A DNA stretch of 64,000 nt from Lachnospiraceae bacterium UBA1683 (GTDB lineage Bacteria > Bacillota > Clostridia > Lachnospirales > Lachnospiraceae), in contig DCKD01000013.1 in the NCBI GenBank assembly GCA_002320245.1, positions 1 through 64,000 of the forward strand. Reading direction: 5' to 3'. The notes under the pieces were generated by a model. That model made no database searches. It was not told the DNA's origin and saw only the letters and a list, made by a program, of their open reading frames with translations. Every line of letters starts with the position of its first letter. The first letter of the stretch is position 1. The translations under genes were made by a program, and so were the position numbers. This document shows positions 33,009 through 41,189 of the stretch, piece after piece.

Positions 33009-33232
33009 CTTAATATTTTCTTCCTAAAATTTCTTTTTCTTTTATGAATTAAACATATTTTTGACACATTTTCTGGGTATACTAATCTCAGATAGTTGAT
33101 AAGACAACTATCTCCCCCCTCATAAAGTTGACATCGGGCATAACCTCCCGGTGTACACTTTACTCTCATTCCTTTAGATAACTATAAAACAACGAAACCC
33201 GTTAGCCCTTGTGGTTAGCGGGTTTTCGCTGT
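33009..33232. repeat. Structured repeat family, copy C
   Basis: Nearly identical to copy B along its full length. The third stem carries compensated or G-T changes (CGTTAGCC with GGTTAGCG). It lies 195 bases upstream of the minus-strand Asp-box protein and 3' of the sialidase gene further right. Confidence 0.8.
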
Positions 33233-33425
33233 ATCTGCGGTTATCCGAAATACGTTTCGTTGAAGTTCACCATTTCTTCTCCAAATTCAAATCTTCATAG
33301 TTCCCCACTCCCTTTTCCTTGAATGAATTTTATAGGAAAATAACAATCTATTGTCTGTCCCCTTGTTTATCCCGAAATGTAAATTATTGAATGGTAAAAT
33401 TATATCACATTCAGTGAAAAAAGAA

Positions 33426-33503
33426 GTAAACTGTACCCTAATAGTTCAACACAGTTTCTTTCTATCCTCTTTTTCTGTGTCTTAATATTAGGGTACAGTT
33501 TAC
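33426..33503. repeat. Perfect 18-bp inverted repeat with nested hairpin
   Basis: GTAAACTGTACCCTAATA (33426-33443) is exactly complementary to 33486-33503. Inside, ACACAG and CTGTGT make a second stem. It lies about 340 bases 3' of the sialidase stop. No T run follows, so it is more like a mobile palindrome or RNA-stabilising hairpin than a plain terminator. Confidence 0.75.
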
Positions 33504-33555
33504 CCCATCTGCTTTATTCAATTTTATCTGTCTCGAAAAATTCTCTGCAAGTTCC

Positions 33556-33703
33556 GGATGGCTGGTAAATAGCAAAGACGTTGTACTGCCATTCACACTT
33601 GCAGCTTTCTTCGCATTTCTATGCGTCTTTGCTATTTACCAGCCATCTGTTTTTCAACCTACGCAGCAGAAATGCATTCGACGAGACTATTTACCAGCCA
33701 TCT
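33556..33703. repeat. Cluster of REP-like repeats (CTATTTACCAGCCATC family)
   Basis: Copy one (33556-33580, inverted) and copy two (33624-33648) are complementary over about 25 bases. A third, shorter direct copy lies at 33685-33703. Further copies are at 58569-58610 and 60275-60317. Confidence 0.8.
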
Positions 33704-33846
33704 AACCTCACCACTACTGCGGCTAACGCTCAACATCTCGCTCTCAGGCAAACCTAAAAACTCAACACTTTTATTATCAGTTTCTGTTAGATTGATTGTC
33801 GTCTCATGAACAACTGAACCTTTTCCCCCTTAGGCACTGCGGTCGT

Positions 33847-35370
33847 TTACATAGACGCTCCCGGCGCTATCTCACTGATTGTATAAGTATCAAATGCCAT
33901 TGCATAATAACAGTTCGGACCGGTTCCCCAACTATTCTCCAGATTCTCGTAAAGAATGGCAACACTGCCATTTGCCATCTCAGTGAGACAAGAGTACATA
34001 AATGGATTTTCGTTTTCTGTTACTGCCTTGCTATACTTCCATTCCATAGTTCCATCATTTTTAACAAGACCTACAAAAATCTTACCGTTCAAACGATATC
34101 CGGCTCCGCTTCGGTTGGAGCCCTCCCCTCTTGGTCCGGTTGGACAGGACACAAGGATTGCCTGTTGACCGTCTATAAGACTTGAATATTTAATTGCAGA
34201 AATCTCCGTGTTAGAATTTACCACTACATCCGTTTCAACATCGTTCCCCCATGAATATCCATTGGCAGATTTGGTCGCATCTACATAGCAAATCCTACAG
34301 CTATTGTTACGGAAGAAGAAACGGAGGGTATCATCACTCAACTCAACACACTGGCTCTCGGAACTCCAACCAACAGAGGCTGACAAGCTATCAGAACGCT
34401 GCCAGTCGGTTCCATTTGTAGAATAAATGAAACTCACGCTCTGACTCGCATCCCCGCCGCTATAGGAATAGCACGGGAAAATAATCTCGCCATCACTGGT
34501 AACTGTTCCCCGGCCAGGTGCAACCAGACATACCCGCTCACTGTCTGTTTTCAGATTCAGCAGTTTAGGCGCCGACCATGTTTCGCCTTTATCAGTAGAT
34601 GTAGTCAGATATAGATACCCCGTGCGGACTACCTGATACGGGGAATCTGAAAAGAACAGATTACTCTCCGTATTCTCCCCCTCGATATTAAAATATTCAT
34701 CAACAGTATATCCCTCAACTATCTGATTGCTGCTATCGTAAATTTTTCCATTCTTCAGATAGTAATTATATCCTGTCTCTTCAGGCTTTTTTAGTTTTAA
34801 ATCCCCAGCCGCATTGAATCCTACGTTCATAGACGGAGCCGTCTGACCGCCATCACCATTCAGAGCAACCCCATATGGATACAAATCGCACAGCATATAA
34901 ATGGTATCATTAGATGTCACTGCCAGTGCCGGGTCAATGAATGAAGTAGAGCCGGAACTGTTATACACGTTCCCGTTATCTCCCAGATAGTTAGCAAATG
35001 TATAACTCCAGTTTGTCCCATTATCCGTCGACCGACTGACAACCGTATCCAAACCACCGCCGTCATAGGTTGTATTCCAACGGGCATCCGCTGCCGCAAC
35101 CAGAGTTCCGTCACTCAGAGTCACCAGCGCCGGGATACGGTAGCTATTACTGCCTCCCGTGCCCGTTACAAATGGATTCCCTGTAGTAGTACCGTTGTCT
35201 GGCTTCATACCCATTGTAATAGCAGAAAGCGGCATAATGCCCGCTTCCTCATCTGTAGTTTCATCTGCATTCGAACCCTGCGCGGTATCTGCTGCATAGA
35301 CAATTCCTGTCAAACTAAATACCATACAGAACACGAGCGCTAACGACAGAATATGTTTTAATGTTTTCAT
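33847..35370 (-). CDS. GH33 sialidase, secreted
   Basis: The protein has 507 residues, GGAGG before the ATG and a signal peptide (about 1-26). The catalytic six-bladed propeller shows SYRIPALV (first catalytic Arg), Asp boxes RSTDNGTNWSY, TSTDKGETWSA and YSTNGTDWQRS, the region SSESQCVEL that supplies the catalytic Glu, and LTEMANGSVAILYE near the catalytic Tyr. An insertion of about 80 residues between the second and third blades is like the extra domain of NanH/NanB-type sialidases. There is no CBM40 and no cell-wall anchor, so it should be a soluble secreted enzyme. It releases terminal sialic acid from mucin glycans, complementing GH101. No nan catabolic genes are seen in this window. Confidence 0.9.
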   Translation of the reverse strand: MKTLKHILSLALVFCMVFSLTGIVYAADTAQGSNADETTDEEAGIMPLSAITMGMKPDNGTTTGNPFVTGTGGSNSYRIPALVTLSDGTLVAAADARWNTTYDGGGLDTVVSRSTDNGTNWSYTFANYLGDNGNVYNSSGSTSFIDPALAVTSNDTIYMLCDLYPYGVALNGDGGQTAPSMNVGFNAAGDLKLKKPEETGYNYYLKNGKIYDSSNQIVEGYTVDEYFNIEGENTESNLFFSDSPYQVVRTGYLYLTTSTDKGETWSAPKLLNLKTDSERVCLVAPGRGTVTSDGEIIFPCYSYSGGDASQSVSFIYSTNGTDWQRSDSLSASVGWSSESQCVELSDDTLRFFFRNNSCRICYVDATKSANGYSWGNDVETDVVVNSNTEISAIKYSSLIDGQQAILVSCPTGPRGEGSNRSGAGYRLNGKIFVGLVKNDGTMEWKYSKAVTENENPFMYSCLTEMANGSVAILYENLENSWGTGPNCYYAMAFDTYTISEIAPGASM

Positions 35371-35769
35371 CTGTTTTCCTCCTTTTCTTCATACTCGGAA
35401 TCTTTACGTCTTGTTTTATCAGGGATTCAGATTCCTGTTCCAATCCCCCGCTTTTTTGTCAAATCACTCGACAAATTCATCGAAAATACGGTACTTCACG
35501 CCCCTGCTCAAATGTACATTCTTCGATTGGAGGCGATTTTCTTTTTGCCCGTTAATACTCTCTTTCCTCCTTCCTGCTACAATGTTTTTATAAAAGCTCA
35601 TACACAAGACGGCCAATCAGTAACAAGCGAATGGCAGAAAATAAGCAGACTCTCTTTGTTTCATTATATGCTGCAACTACAGATTTATTACAATATTTTC
35701 CTATTTTAAGTCCACGGAATGTAAAAATAACAAGCCCTTTGCGTTCGGCTGTCACAATATCCTTTCTTT
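35371..35769. other. Intergenic stretch upstream of the sialidase
   Basis: No supported gene is seen on either strand. TTGACA occurs on the minus strand near 35450 but without a well-placed -10 box. The left end of this stretch should contain the sialidase promoter. Confidence 0.4.
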
Positions 35770-36066
35770 TCATCCTGTAACAGATGCACATGCAATCAGA
35801 TAAACCGCCGCGTAATACAGCACCAGCAGCACATCCGCCGTCATACAGCAAATCAGCCCTGCTACTATTATCCATCGGAACACACTTCCACCCACTTCAC
35901 CTCCACTTACCGCGCCATAAAAGCCAGTCATAACTGCCATAGCGGTCGAAAGTGCCTTAAATACGAGTGCCCTGCTGCCCAACCTGTTTCGGTATATACC
36001 ATACAATAAGCCAAATAAAATAAGGGGTATGACCGACATAAAAATCAACTCATCACCCCTTTCCAT
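35770..36066 (-). pseudogene. Truncated YhhN/lysoplasmalogenase-like membrane protein
   Basis: The frame encodes 98 residues with three hydrophobic spans. FKALSTAMAVMTGFYGA followed by GLICCMTADVLLVLYYAA resembles the KPL...GLxFSxxGDxLL pattern of the YhhN/TMEM86 family, which is usually about 200 residues with eight spans. Here it stops after VTG, so only the first half remains. The gene begins just beyond the hydrolase stop on the same strand, so it was probably the last gene of that operon. A real short protein cannot be ruled out. Confidence 0.45.
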
Positions 36067-36071
36067 ATTTA

Positions 36072-37019
36072 TTATTCTATCCTACTTTCCATCCATTCCA
36101 GCATATCCTCAAACACCTGCTGACGGTCAGTCTCATTCAGCAATTCATGCCGGTCGCCTGCATACAGACGCAGCGATACATCTTTGATTCCCGCCGCCTG
36201 ATATTTTTCATAAATCTTGCGGACACCTTTTCCGAAACCGCCCACCGGATCATCCATCCCTGCTGCCAGGAGAATCGGTAAATGTTTCGGTATCATAAAT
36301 GTGCTTTCTTTTTTCTCCATCTGCTGCATACCGTCAAACATATGATAATATGCATTTACAGTAAACATAAATGAACACAGTGGATCATTGATATACATCT
36401 CCAACCGCTCTTCATCGCTGGTAATCCAATCGGCTCTCGTATGTGCCGGCTTGAATTTTCTTTTAAATGAACCATTCACCATCCGGTCTACCAGTTTACT
36501 TCTGTGATGCCCGCCCTTGAATACCGCAATCCCCTTACAAAGAGTCCTGCCAAAATTCAGCACTATATGTGGCTGCTCTGCAACAACACCGATTAATATT
36601 GCTCCCGCAAGTCCGTTTCCGTACATCTGGATATACTGCCGGAGCATAACTGAGCCCATATTGTGACCAAGCATGAAATACGGCACATCCGGGTACTTAT
36701 TCATGGTTCTTGTCCGCAATGTGTGCATATCCCCAAGCAGACAGGCATTTCCGTATTTTTTCTGAAAATATCCATACTCCGACTTGCTCTGTACAGACTT
36801 GCCGTGCCCCAGATGGTCATTGCCAACAACATAATACCCCTGACCGCACAGGAACCTCGCAAACTCGTCATAGCGGTCAATGTATTCAACCATGCCATGG
36901 CACATCTGAAGTACTGCTTTTACTTCGCCTTCCGGTTTCCATTCAATTGTATGGACTTCGGTATTACCATCTTTTGATGGAAAGTAAAATTCATCTTTCA
37001 TGTCATCTTTACCTGTCAT
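36072..37019 (-). CDS. Monoacylglycerol-lipase-like alpha/beta hydrolase with Ser to Asn nucleophile change
   Basis: The protein has 315 residues of the S33/Hydrolase_4 type. The oxyanion turn CHGMVEYIDRYDEFARFL, the NDHLGHGKS motif and the C-terminal Asp and His (AGMDDPVGG, AGDRHELLNE) are all present. The nucleophile elbow, however, reads LGHNMGSVM where the family has GHSMGS. The codon is AAT (residue 120), one transition from AGT. The rest of the fold is intact, so the protein may be catalytically dead or repurposed. Its start overlaps the citrate synthase stop by 11 bases; MKDEF at 37001 is an alternative start. Confidence 0.85.
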   Translation of the reverse strand: MTGKDDMKDEFYFPSKDGNTEVHTIEWKPEGEVKAVLQMCHGMVEYIDRYDEFARFLCGQGYYVVGNDHLGHGKSVQSKSEYGYFQKKYGNACLLGDMHTLRTRTMNKYPDVPYFMLGHNMGSVMLRQYIQMYGNGLAGAILIGVVAEQPHIVLNFGRTLCKGIAVFKGGHHRSKLVDRMVNGSFKRKFKPAHTRADWITSDEERLEMYINDPLCSFMFTVNAYYHMFDGMQQMEKKESTFMIPKHLPILLAAGMDDPVGGFGKGVRKIYEKYQAAGIKDVSLRLYAGDRHELLNETDRQQVFEDMLEWMESRIE

Positions 37020-38379
37020 TTAATTTAATATACTCACGATAAGGCGCGAGCGGCTTGTAAGCAGGACGGATAATCTTGTCCACATTCTTCAGCTCTTCCA
37101 GACGGTGCGCACTCCATCCCACAATTCGCGCCGCCGCAAAAATCGGTGTATATAACGCAGGCGGAAGATCCAGCATACCGTAAACAAGCCCACTGTAGAA
37201 GTCCACATTCGCATTGACACCTTTGTACATCTTACGTTTCTCGGCAATCACTTCCGGAGCCATATGCTCCACCTTCTCATACAGGGCATATTCCTTCTCA
37301 CAGCCTTTTTCGATTGCGAGCTGTTTTACAAATCTTTTAAATATTTCTGCTCTTGGATCGGAAATGGAATAAATCGCATGTCCCATTCCATAAATCAGCC
37401 CTTTTTTATCAAACGCATTCTTATCCAGAAGTGCCTCCAGATAATTCCGTACCTGTTCGTCATCCGTCCAGTCTGTCAGCGTATTCTTCATATCCTCAAA
37501 CATCTGCGTCACTTTGATATTTGCACCACCGTGTTTCGGTCCTTTCAAAGATGCCATCGCCGCAGAGATTGTAGAATATGTATCTGTTCCGGAAGAAGTA
37601 ACCACATGTGTTGTAAACGTCGAGTTGTTGCCACCGCCATGGTCCATATGAAGCACCAGTGCCATATCCAGAATTTCTGCCTCCAGCGCGGTATACTTTC
37701 TATCCTCACGGAGCATCATGAGAATATTCTCCGCTGTAGAAAGACTCGGGTCCGGCGCATAAATATACAAGTCCTGTCCCCTGCGGTAATTATATGCATG
37801 ATATCCATAAACCATCAGCATCGGGAACTGACTAATCAGGTTCAGACACTGTCTCAATACATTCGGAATATCCGTATCATCCGCTTTTGCATCATATGAA
37901 TACAACTGCAGGATACATCTGGAAATGTTATTCATCATATCCCTGCTTGGTGCTTTCATAATCACATCCCGCACAAAGTTAGGCGGCAGCATACGTCTCT
38001 GTGACAGCATCCGCTGAAAATCTTCCAGTTCCTTTGCATTTGGAAGTTCTCCAAAAAGGAGCAAATAAGCGGTCTCTTCAAACCCCGGATGTTTTGCATC
38101 CAAAAATCCTTTAACAATATCCTTAATATTATATCCCCGGTAATAAAGGTTTCCTGCACACGGTATCTCTTCACCATCTACTATCTTCTTCGCACAAACA
38201 TCAGAAATGTTCGTCAATCCCGCCAGCACACCTTTACCGTTCAGATCACGCAGACCACGTTTCACTTCATACTTTGCATACAGTTCTCTGTCTATCGCAT
38301 TATTTTCCTCGCACCTGCGCGCCAAATCCTGAATCTTCGGTGTATTCTCAAACAAAATGCTATCCACGTCTTTCACCAT
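37009..38379 (-). CDS. gltA: Citrate synthase (citrate/2-methylcitrate synthase family)
   Basis: The protein has 456 residues. The core motifs LVLHMDHGGGNNSTFT (catalytic His region), SLKGPKHGGANIKV and GMGHAIYSISDPRAEIF (active-site His and Asp loop) are present and intact. It condenses oxaloacetate with acetyl-CoA to citrate. The N-terminal 60-residue extension (ENTPKIQDLARRCEENN) is usual in the Clostridia group. The aconitase-type hydratase at 44286-46553 would take the next step. Its stop overlaps the hydrolase gene downstream, so the two are likely co-transcribed. A methylcitrate activity cannot be excluded. Confidence 0.9.
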   Translation of the reverse strand: MVKDVDSILFENTPKIQDLARRCEENNAIDRELYAKYEVKRGLRDLNGKGVLAGLTNISDVCAKKIVDGEEIPCAGNLYYRGYNIKDIVKGFLDAKHPGFEETAYLLLFGELPNAKELEDFQRMLSQRRMLPPNFVRDVIMKAPSRDMMNNISRCILQLYSYDAKADDTDIPNVLRQCLNLISQFPMLMVYGYHAYNYRRGQDLYIYAPDPSLSTAENILMMLREDRKYTALEAEILDMALVLHMDHGGGNNSTFTTHVVTSSGTDTYSTISAAMASLKGPKHGGANIKVTQMFEDMKNTLTDWTDDEQVRNYLEALLDKNAFDKKGLIYGMGHAIYSISDPRAEIFKRFVKQLAIEKGCEKEYALYEKVEHMAPEVIAEKRKMYKGVNANVDFYSGLVYGMLDLPPALYTPIFAAARIVGWSAHRLEELKNVDKIIRPAYKPLAPYREYIKLNDR

Positions 38380-38486
38380 AAGCCACTGCTCCTCCTTTTT
38401 TGTTTCACTTCTTTTATTATACTAAAACTATCTTTGTTATACAATGAATTGTCTATTAAATATTTATAACCTTTTCGGACTCTACA

Positions 38487-39356
38487 TTATTTATCTGCCA
38501 GCAGATTACTCAACGCAGCAAATTCCTCCAGCGCCAGAGCCTCTCCCCGCACGCTCGCCCCTTTGCCAAGCGCCCCGATTGCCTGTTCGATTTCTTCCTT
38601 TGAAAAATCAAGTTCGGCGGAATTCTTCAATCCATTTGCCAGCGTCTTCCTTCGCTGATTAAAGGATGCCCGGATAATGCGGAACATCAGTTTTTCATCT
38701 GTCACCTCTACCGGCGGGTTCTCGTACCGCTCCAGGCGAATAACCGCCGAGCCGACTTTGGGGCGCGGCATAAAACAATTCGGCGGCACATTTGCCACAA
38801 TATATGGTTTTGCATAGTATTGTACCGCAAGAGACAGGGCGCCGTAATCTTTTGTCCCCGGTCCGACCTGCATCCGGTCCGCCACCTCTTTCTGAACCAT
38901 GACCGTAATACTTTTTAGCGGCACATGATTCTCGAACAGTCCCATAATAATCGGAGTTGTGATATAATACGGCAGATTTGCAACCACCTTAATTGAACGT
39001 CCCCCGTTCTCTTCCTCTGCCAGTTTTGCAATATCTAATTTCAGAACATCGTCATTGATAATCCTGACATTTTCATATCCATCCAGTGTATCTTCCAATA
39101 TCGGAATCAATGCCTTATCAATCTCCACCGCAACCACTTTTCCTGCTGCACACGCTAAATACTGCGTCATCGTTCCGATTCCCGGTCCGATTTCCAGTAC
39201 CATGTCGTCTTTCGTAATTTCTGCAGAACGGATAATCTTGTCCAGCACATGCGTATCAATCAGAAAATTCTGTCCGAATTTCTTCTGAAACGAAAAATTA
39301 TACTTCTGCAACACCGCAATCGTATTCTGCGGATTTCCAAGCGTAGGTTCTTTCAT
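38487..39356 (-). CDS. rsmA: 16S rRNA dimethyladenosine transferase
   Basis: The protein has 289 residues, the usual length for RsmA/KsgA. The hallmarks FQKKFGQNFLID, motif I VLEIGPGIGTMTQYL, acidic VAVEIDKAL, and the catalytic NLPYYITTPI are all present. It dimethylates two adjacent adenosines in helix 45 of 16S rRNA late in 30S assembly, and its loss gives kasugamycin resistance. The TatD-type nuclease gene lies 69 bases upstream on the same strand, a common Firmicute pairing. It is a complete gene with no anomalies. Confidence 0.95.
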   Translation of the reverse strand: MKEPTLGNPQNTIAVLQKYNFSFQKKFGQNFLIDTHVLDKIIRSAEITKDDMVLEIGPGIGTMTQYLACAAGKVVAVEIDKALIPILEDTLDGYENVRIINDDVLKLDIAKLAEEENGGRSIKVVANLPYYITTPIIMGLFENHVPLKSITVMVQKEVADRMQVGPGTKDYGALSLAVQYYAKPYIVANVPPNCFMPRPKVGSAVIRLERYENPPVEVTDEKLMFRIIRASFNQRRKTLANGLKNSAELDFSKEEIEQAIGALGKGASVRGEALALEEFAALSNLLADK

Positions 39357-39425
39357 AATCGTAGGATTCTCCTCTATTCATTCTCTCATCAGGACATATT
39401 ACGCGCCGCAGTCATCTGTCCGCCA

Positions 39426-40190
39426 TCACTCAATCCTGTAAAATCTCTTTGCATTCTCTTCTGTTACCCGAATCACTTCTTCCGCAGTGATTCCCTTTAA
39501 TTCCGCAATTGCCTGCGCTACATAGGGAAGATTCAGGGAAGAATTTCGCTTTCCGCGGTTCGGTTCCGGCGCAAGATAGGGGCAATCCGTCTCCAGCACA
39601 ATGTGAGAAAGCGGAATCTCTTTCACGATTTCTTTCAGCCTTTTCGCGTTCTTAAATGTAACCACGCCGCCGACACCTATCAGATACCCCATTCTGACAT
39701 ACTCTTCCGCCATCTCTTTGGAATAAGAATAGCAATGAATAATCGCAGGTATCCCCCGCGCATGTTCTTTCATGATTTGCATCGTGTCCGCCGCTGCCTC
39801 CCGGCTGTGGATGTTTACCGGCAGATTCCATTTACGGGCAAGCTCCAACTGGCTCACAAACCATGCCTCCTGCAAATCGCGGCTTTCCTTGTCCCAATAA
39901 TAGTCCAGGCCAATCTCACCGACTGCGACAATCTTTTCCTTCTGCAATAGCTGCTCCATCCGTGCAAAATTATCCTCGTTCAAGTCCCCGACTTCATCCG
40001 GATGCACGCCTATCATTCCATAAACAAACGGATATTTCTGCGTCAGCTCCAGCACCCTCTCCCATGAGTTTACCGTTGCACTGGCATCCACAATTGTACC
40101 AACTCCGCCCGCCTGCATTGTAAGAAGCACATCTTCTCTGTCTTCATCAAACTGTCCGTCATCATAATGTGCATGTGTATCAAATATCAT
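39426..40190 (-). CDS. TatD-family metal-dependent deoxyribonuclease
   Basis: The start at ATG 40190 (MIFDTHAHYDDGQF) is chosen because GGAAGG precedes it; a TTG 12 bases earlier lacks a site. The protein has 254 residues. Metal ligands are visible in FDTHAHYD, the Glu in VGEIGLDYYW, the His in NIHSREAAADT and IHCYSYS, and the Asp in LETDCPYLAP. It is likely a 3'-5' exonuclease or D-aminoacyl-type hydrolase of the amidohydrolase fold acting in the cytoplasm. The rsmA gene follows. Confidence 0.9.
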   Translation of the reverse strand: MIFDTHAHYDDGQFDEDREDVLLTMQAGGVGTIVDASATVNSWERVLELTQKYPFVYGMIGVHPDEVGDLNEDNFARMEQLLQKEKIVAVGEIGLDYYWDKESRDLQEAWFVSQLELARKWNLPVNIHSREAAADTMQIMKEHARGIPAIIHCYSYSKEMAEEYVRMGYLIGVGGVVTFKNAKRLKEIVKEIPLSHIVLETDCPYLAPEPNRGKRNSSLNLPYVAQAIAELKGITAEEVIRVTEENAKRFYRIE

Positions 40191-40275
40191 CTGTCCTTCC
40201 AACTTTCCGTAAATTCAATCTTCTATAAATCCAGCTTCTGCAAATCCAATTTCTGCAAGCCTGATTTTCTGTAAA

Positions 40276-41022
40276 TTACTCATCTTTGTACTTCTTGAAT
40301 TTATCGTACATGTCCTCTCCCGCCAGCTTAATGATATCCAACACCTCATCCTCGGAAATCTTCATATGTTCAGCAAGTTCTCCTATCGTAATTCCACGTC
40401 CCTTTTCATCCGCCATCTTATGCAATGTCTCATCCAGATTGTTTACCCTGTCTTCCATCTTCCGGTCATGTGATTTCAGTTCTCTCTGCTCTTCTATCAT
40501 CGTCTGAATTCCCTGTCGGATCTCCTGTACAATGACATTCTCCGCCCCGTCTGCATCAGCAATCATATCCAATGCCAGAATCAGGCTTACATTGCCCTCC
40601 TGCACCATATCCCCCAGGTAGATTCCGGGTTCATGCAGTTTCTTTGCGATTTCCACAACAACCGGAAGGTAAAGTTCTATCAACCGGCTCTTTGCCATCG
40701 CATCCTGCTGCACCGCCTTTCTGAGCAGTGTTTCCTTTTCCCCCGGCTGCTCCGGTTTCATCGCTTTCAAGTCCTCTGTATAGTCTGCCAGATACTTTTT
40801 TTCCTCCTCAGAAAATCCGCCGGAAACCGTATTCTTATAATACCCCGACACCACAATCTTTTGTGACATCAGGAAATCATACACGAGCAGTAACTGCTCT
40901 TCCGTCAGTCCGTCCTCCGCAAAGAAATGTTTTACTTCTTCATTCGACAAACGTTTATTCTGAGATTCTGCACGTTCCAGCAGTTCTTCTAATTTCTTTC
41001 GAAACTGTAATTCGTCACTCAT
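40276..41022 (-). CDS. Sigma-70-like protein lacking region 4
   Basis: The start at 41022 (MSDELQFRKK) is chosen from AGGAGG five bases upstream; the frame extends to 41106 without a site. The protein has 248 residues. The central part (LIELYLPVVVEIAKKL then LGDMVQEGNVSLILALDM) matches sigma region 2, including the core-binding DLIQEG-type motif. The end (ITIGELAEHMKISEDEVLDII) matches region 3. No region 4, which reads the -35 box, is present. It might be an alternative regulator of RNA polymerase. Similar proteins are common in Lachnospiraceae, but I know no tested role. Confidence 0.75.
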   Translation of the reverse strand: MSDELQFRKKLEELLERAESQNKRLSNEEVKHFFAEDGLTEEQLLLVYDFLMSQKIVVSGYYKNTVSGGFSEEEKKYLADYTEDLKAMKPEQPGEKETLLRKAVQQDAMAKSRLIELYLPVVVEIAKKLHEPGIYLGDMVQEGNVSLILALDMIADADGAENVIVQEIRQGIQTMIEEQRELKSHDRKMEDRVNNLDETLHKMADEKGRGITIGELAEHMKISEDEVLDIIKLAGEDMYDKFKKYKDE

Positions 41023-41189
41023 AGCTACCTCCTGATTATCCGGGATTGATTTCCTTTTCATTTTTCTCATCATTACAATTATATAGAATCTTACGCCATT
41101 TGACAAATATAATTTTGTTTATCCCAACCCGCAATTCCTGCTTGGAGGTCAGCCCCCTGTACATACCCGACTTCCTGTTTTACTTTCCC

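Noticed and set aside
35588..35875. 95-aa minus-strand ORF beside the YhhN-like fragment
   Set aside because: Different frame from the membrane-protein match, starts inside it, and has no recognisable domain.
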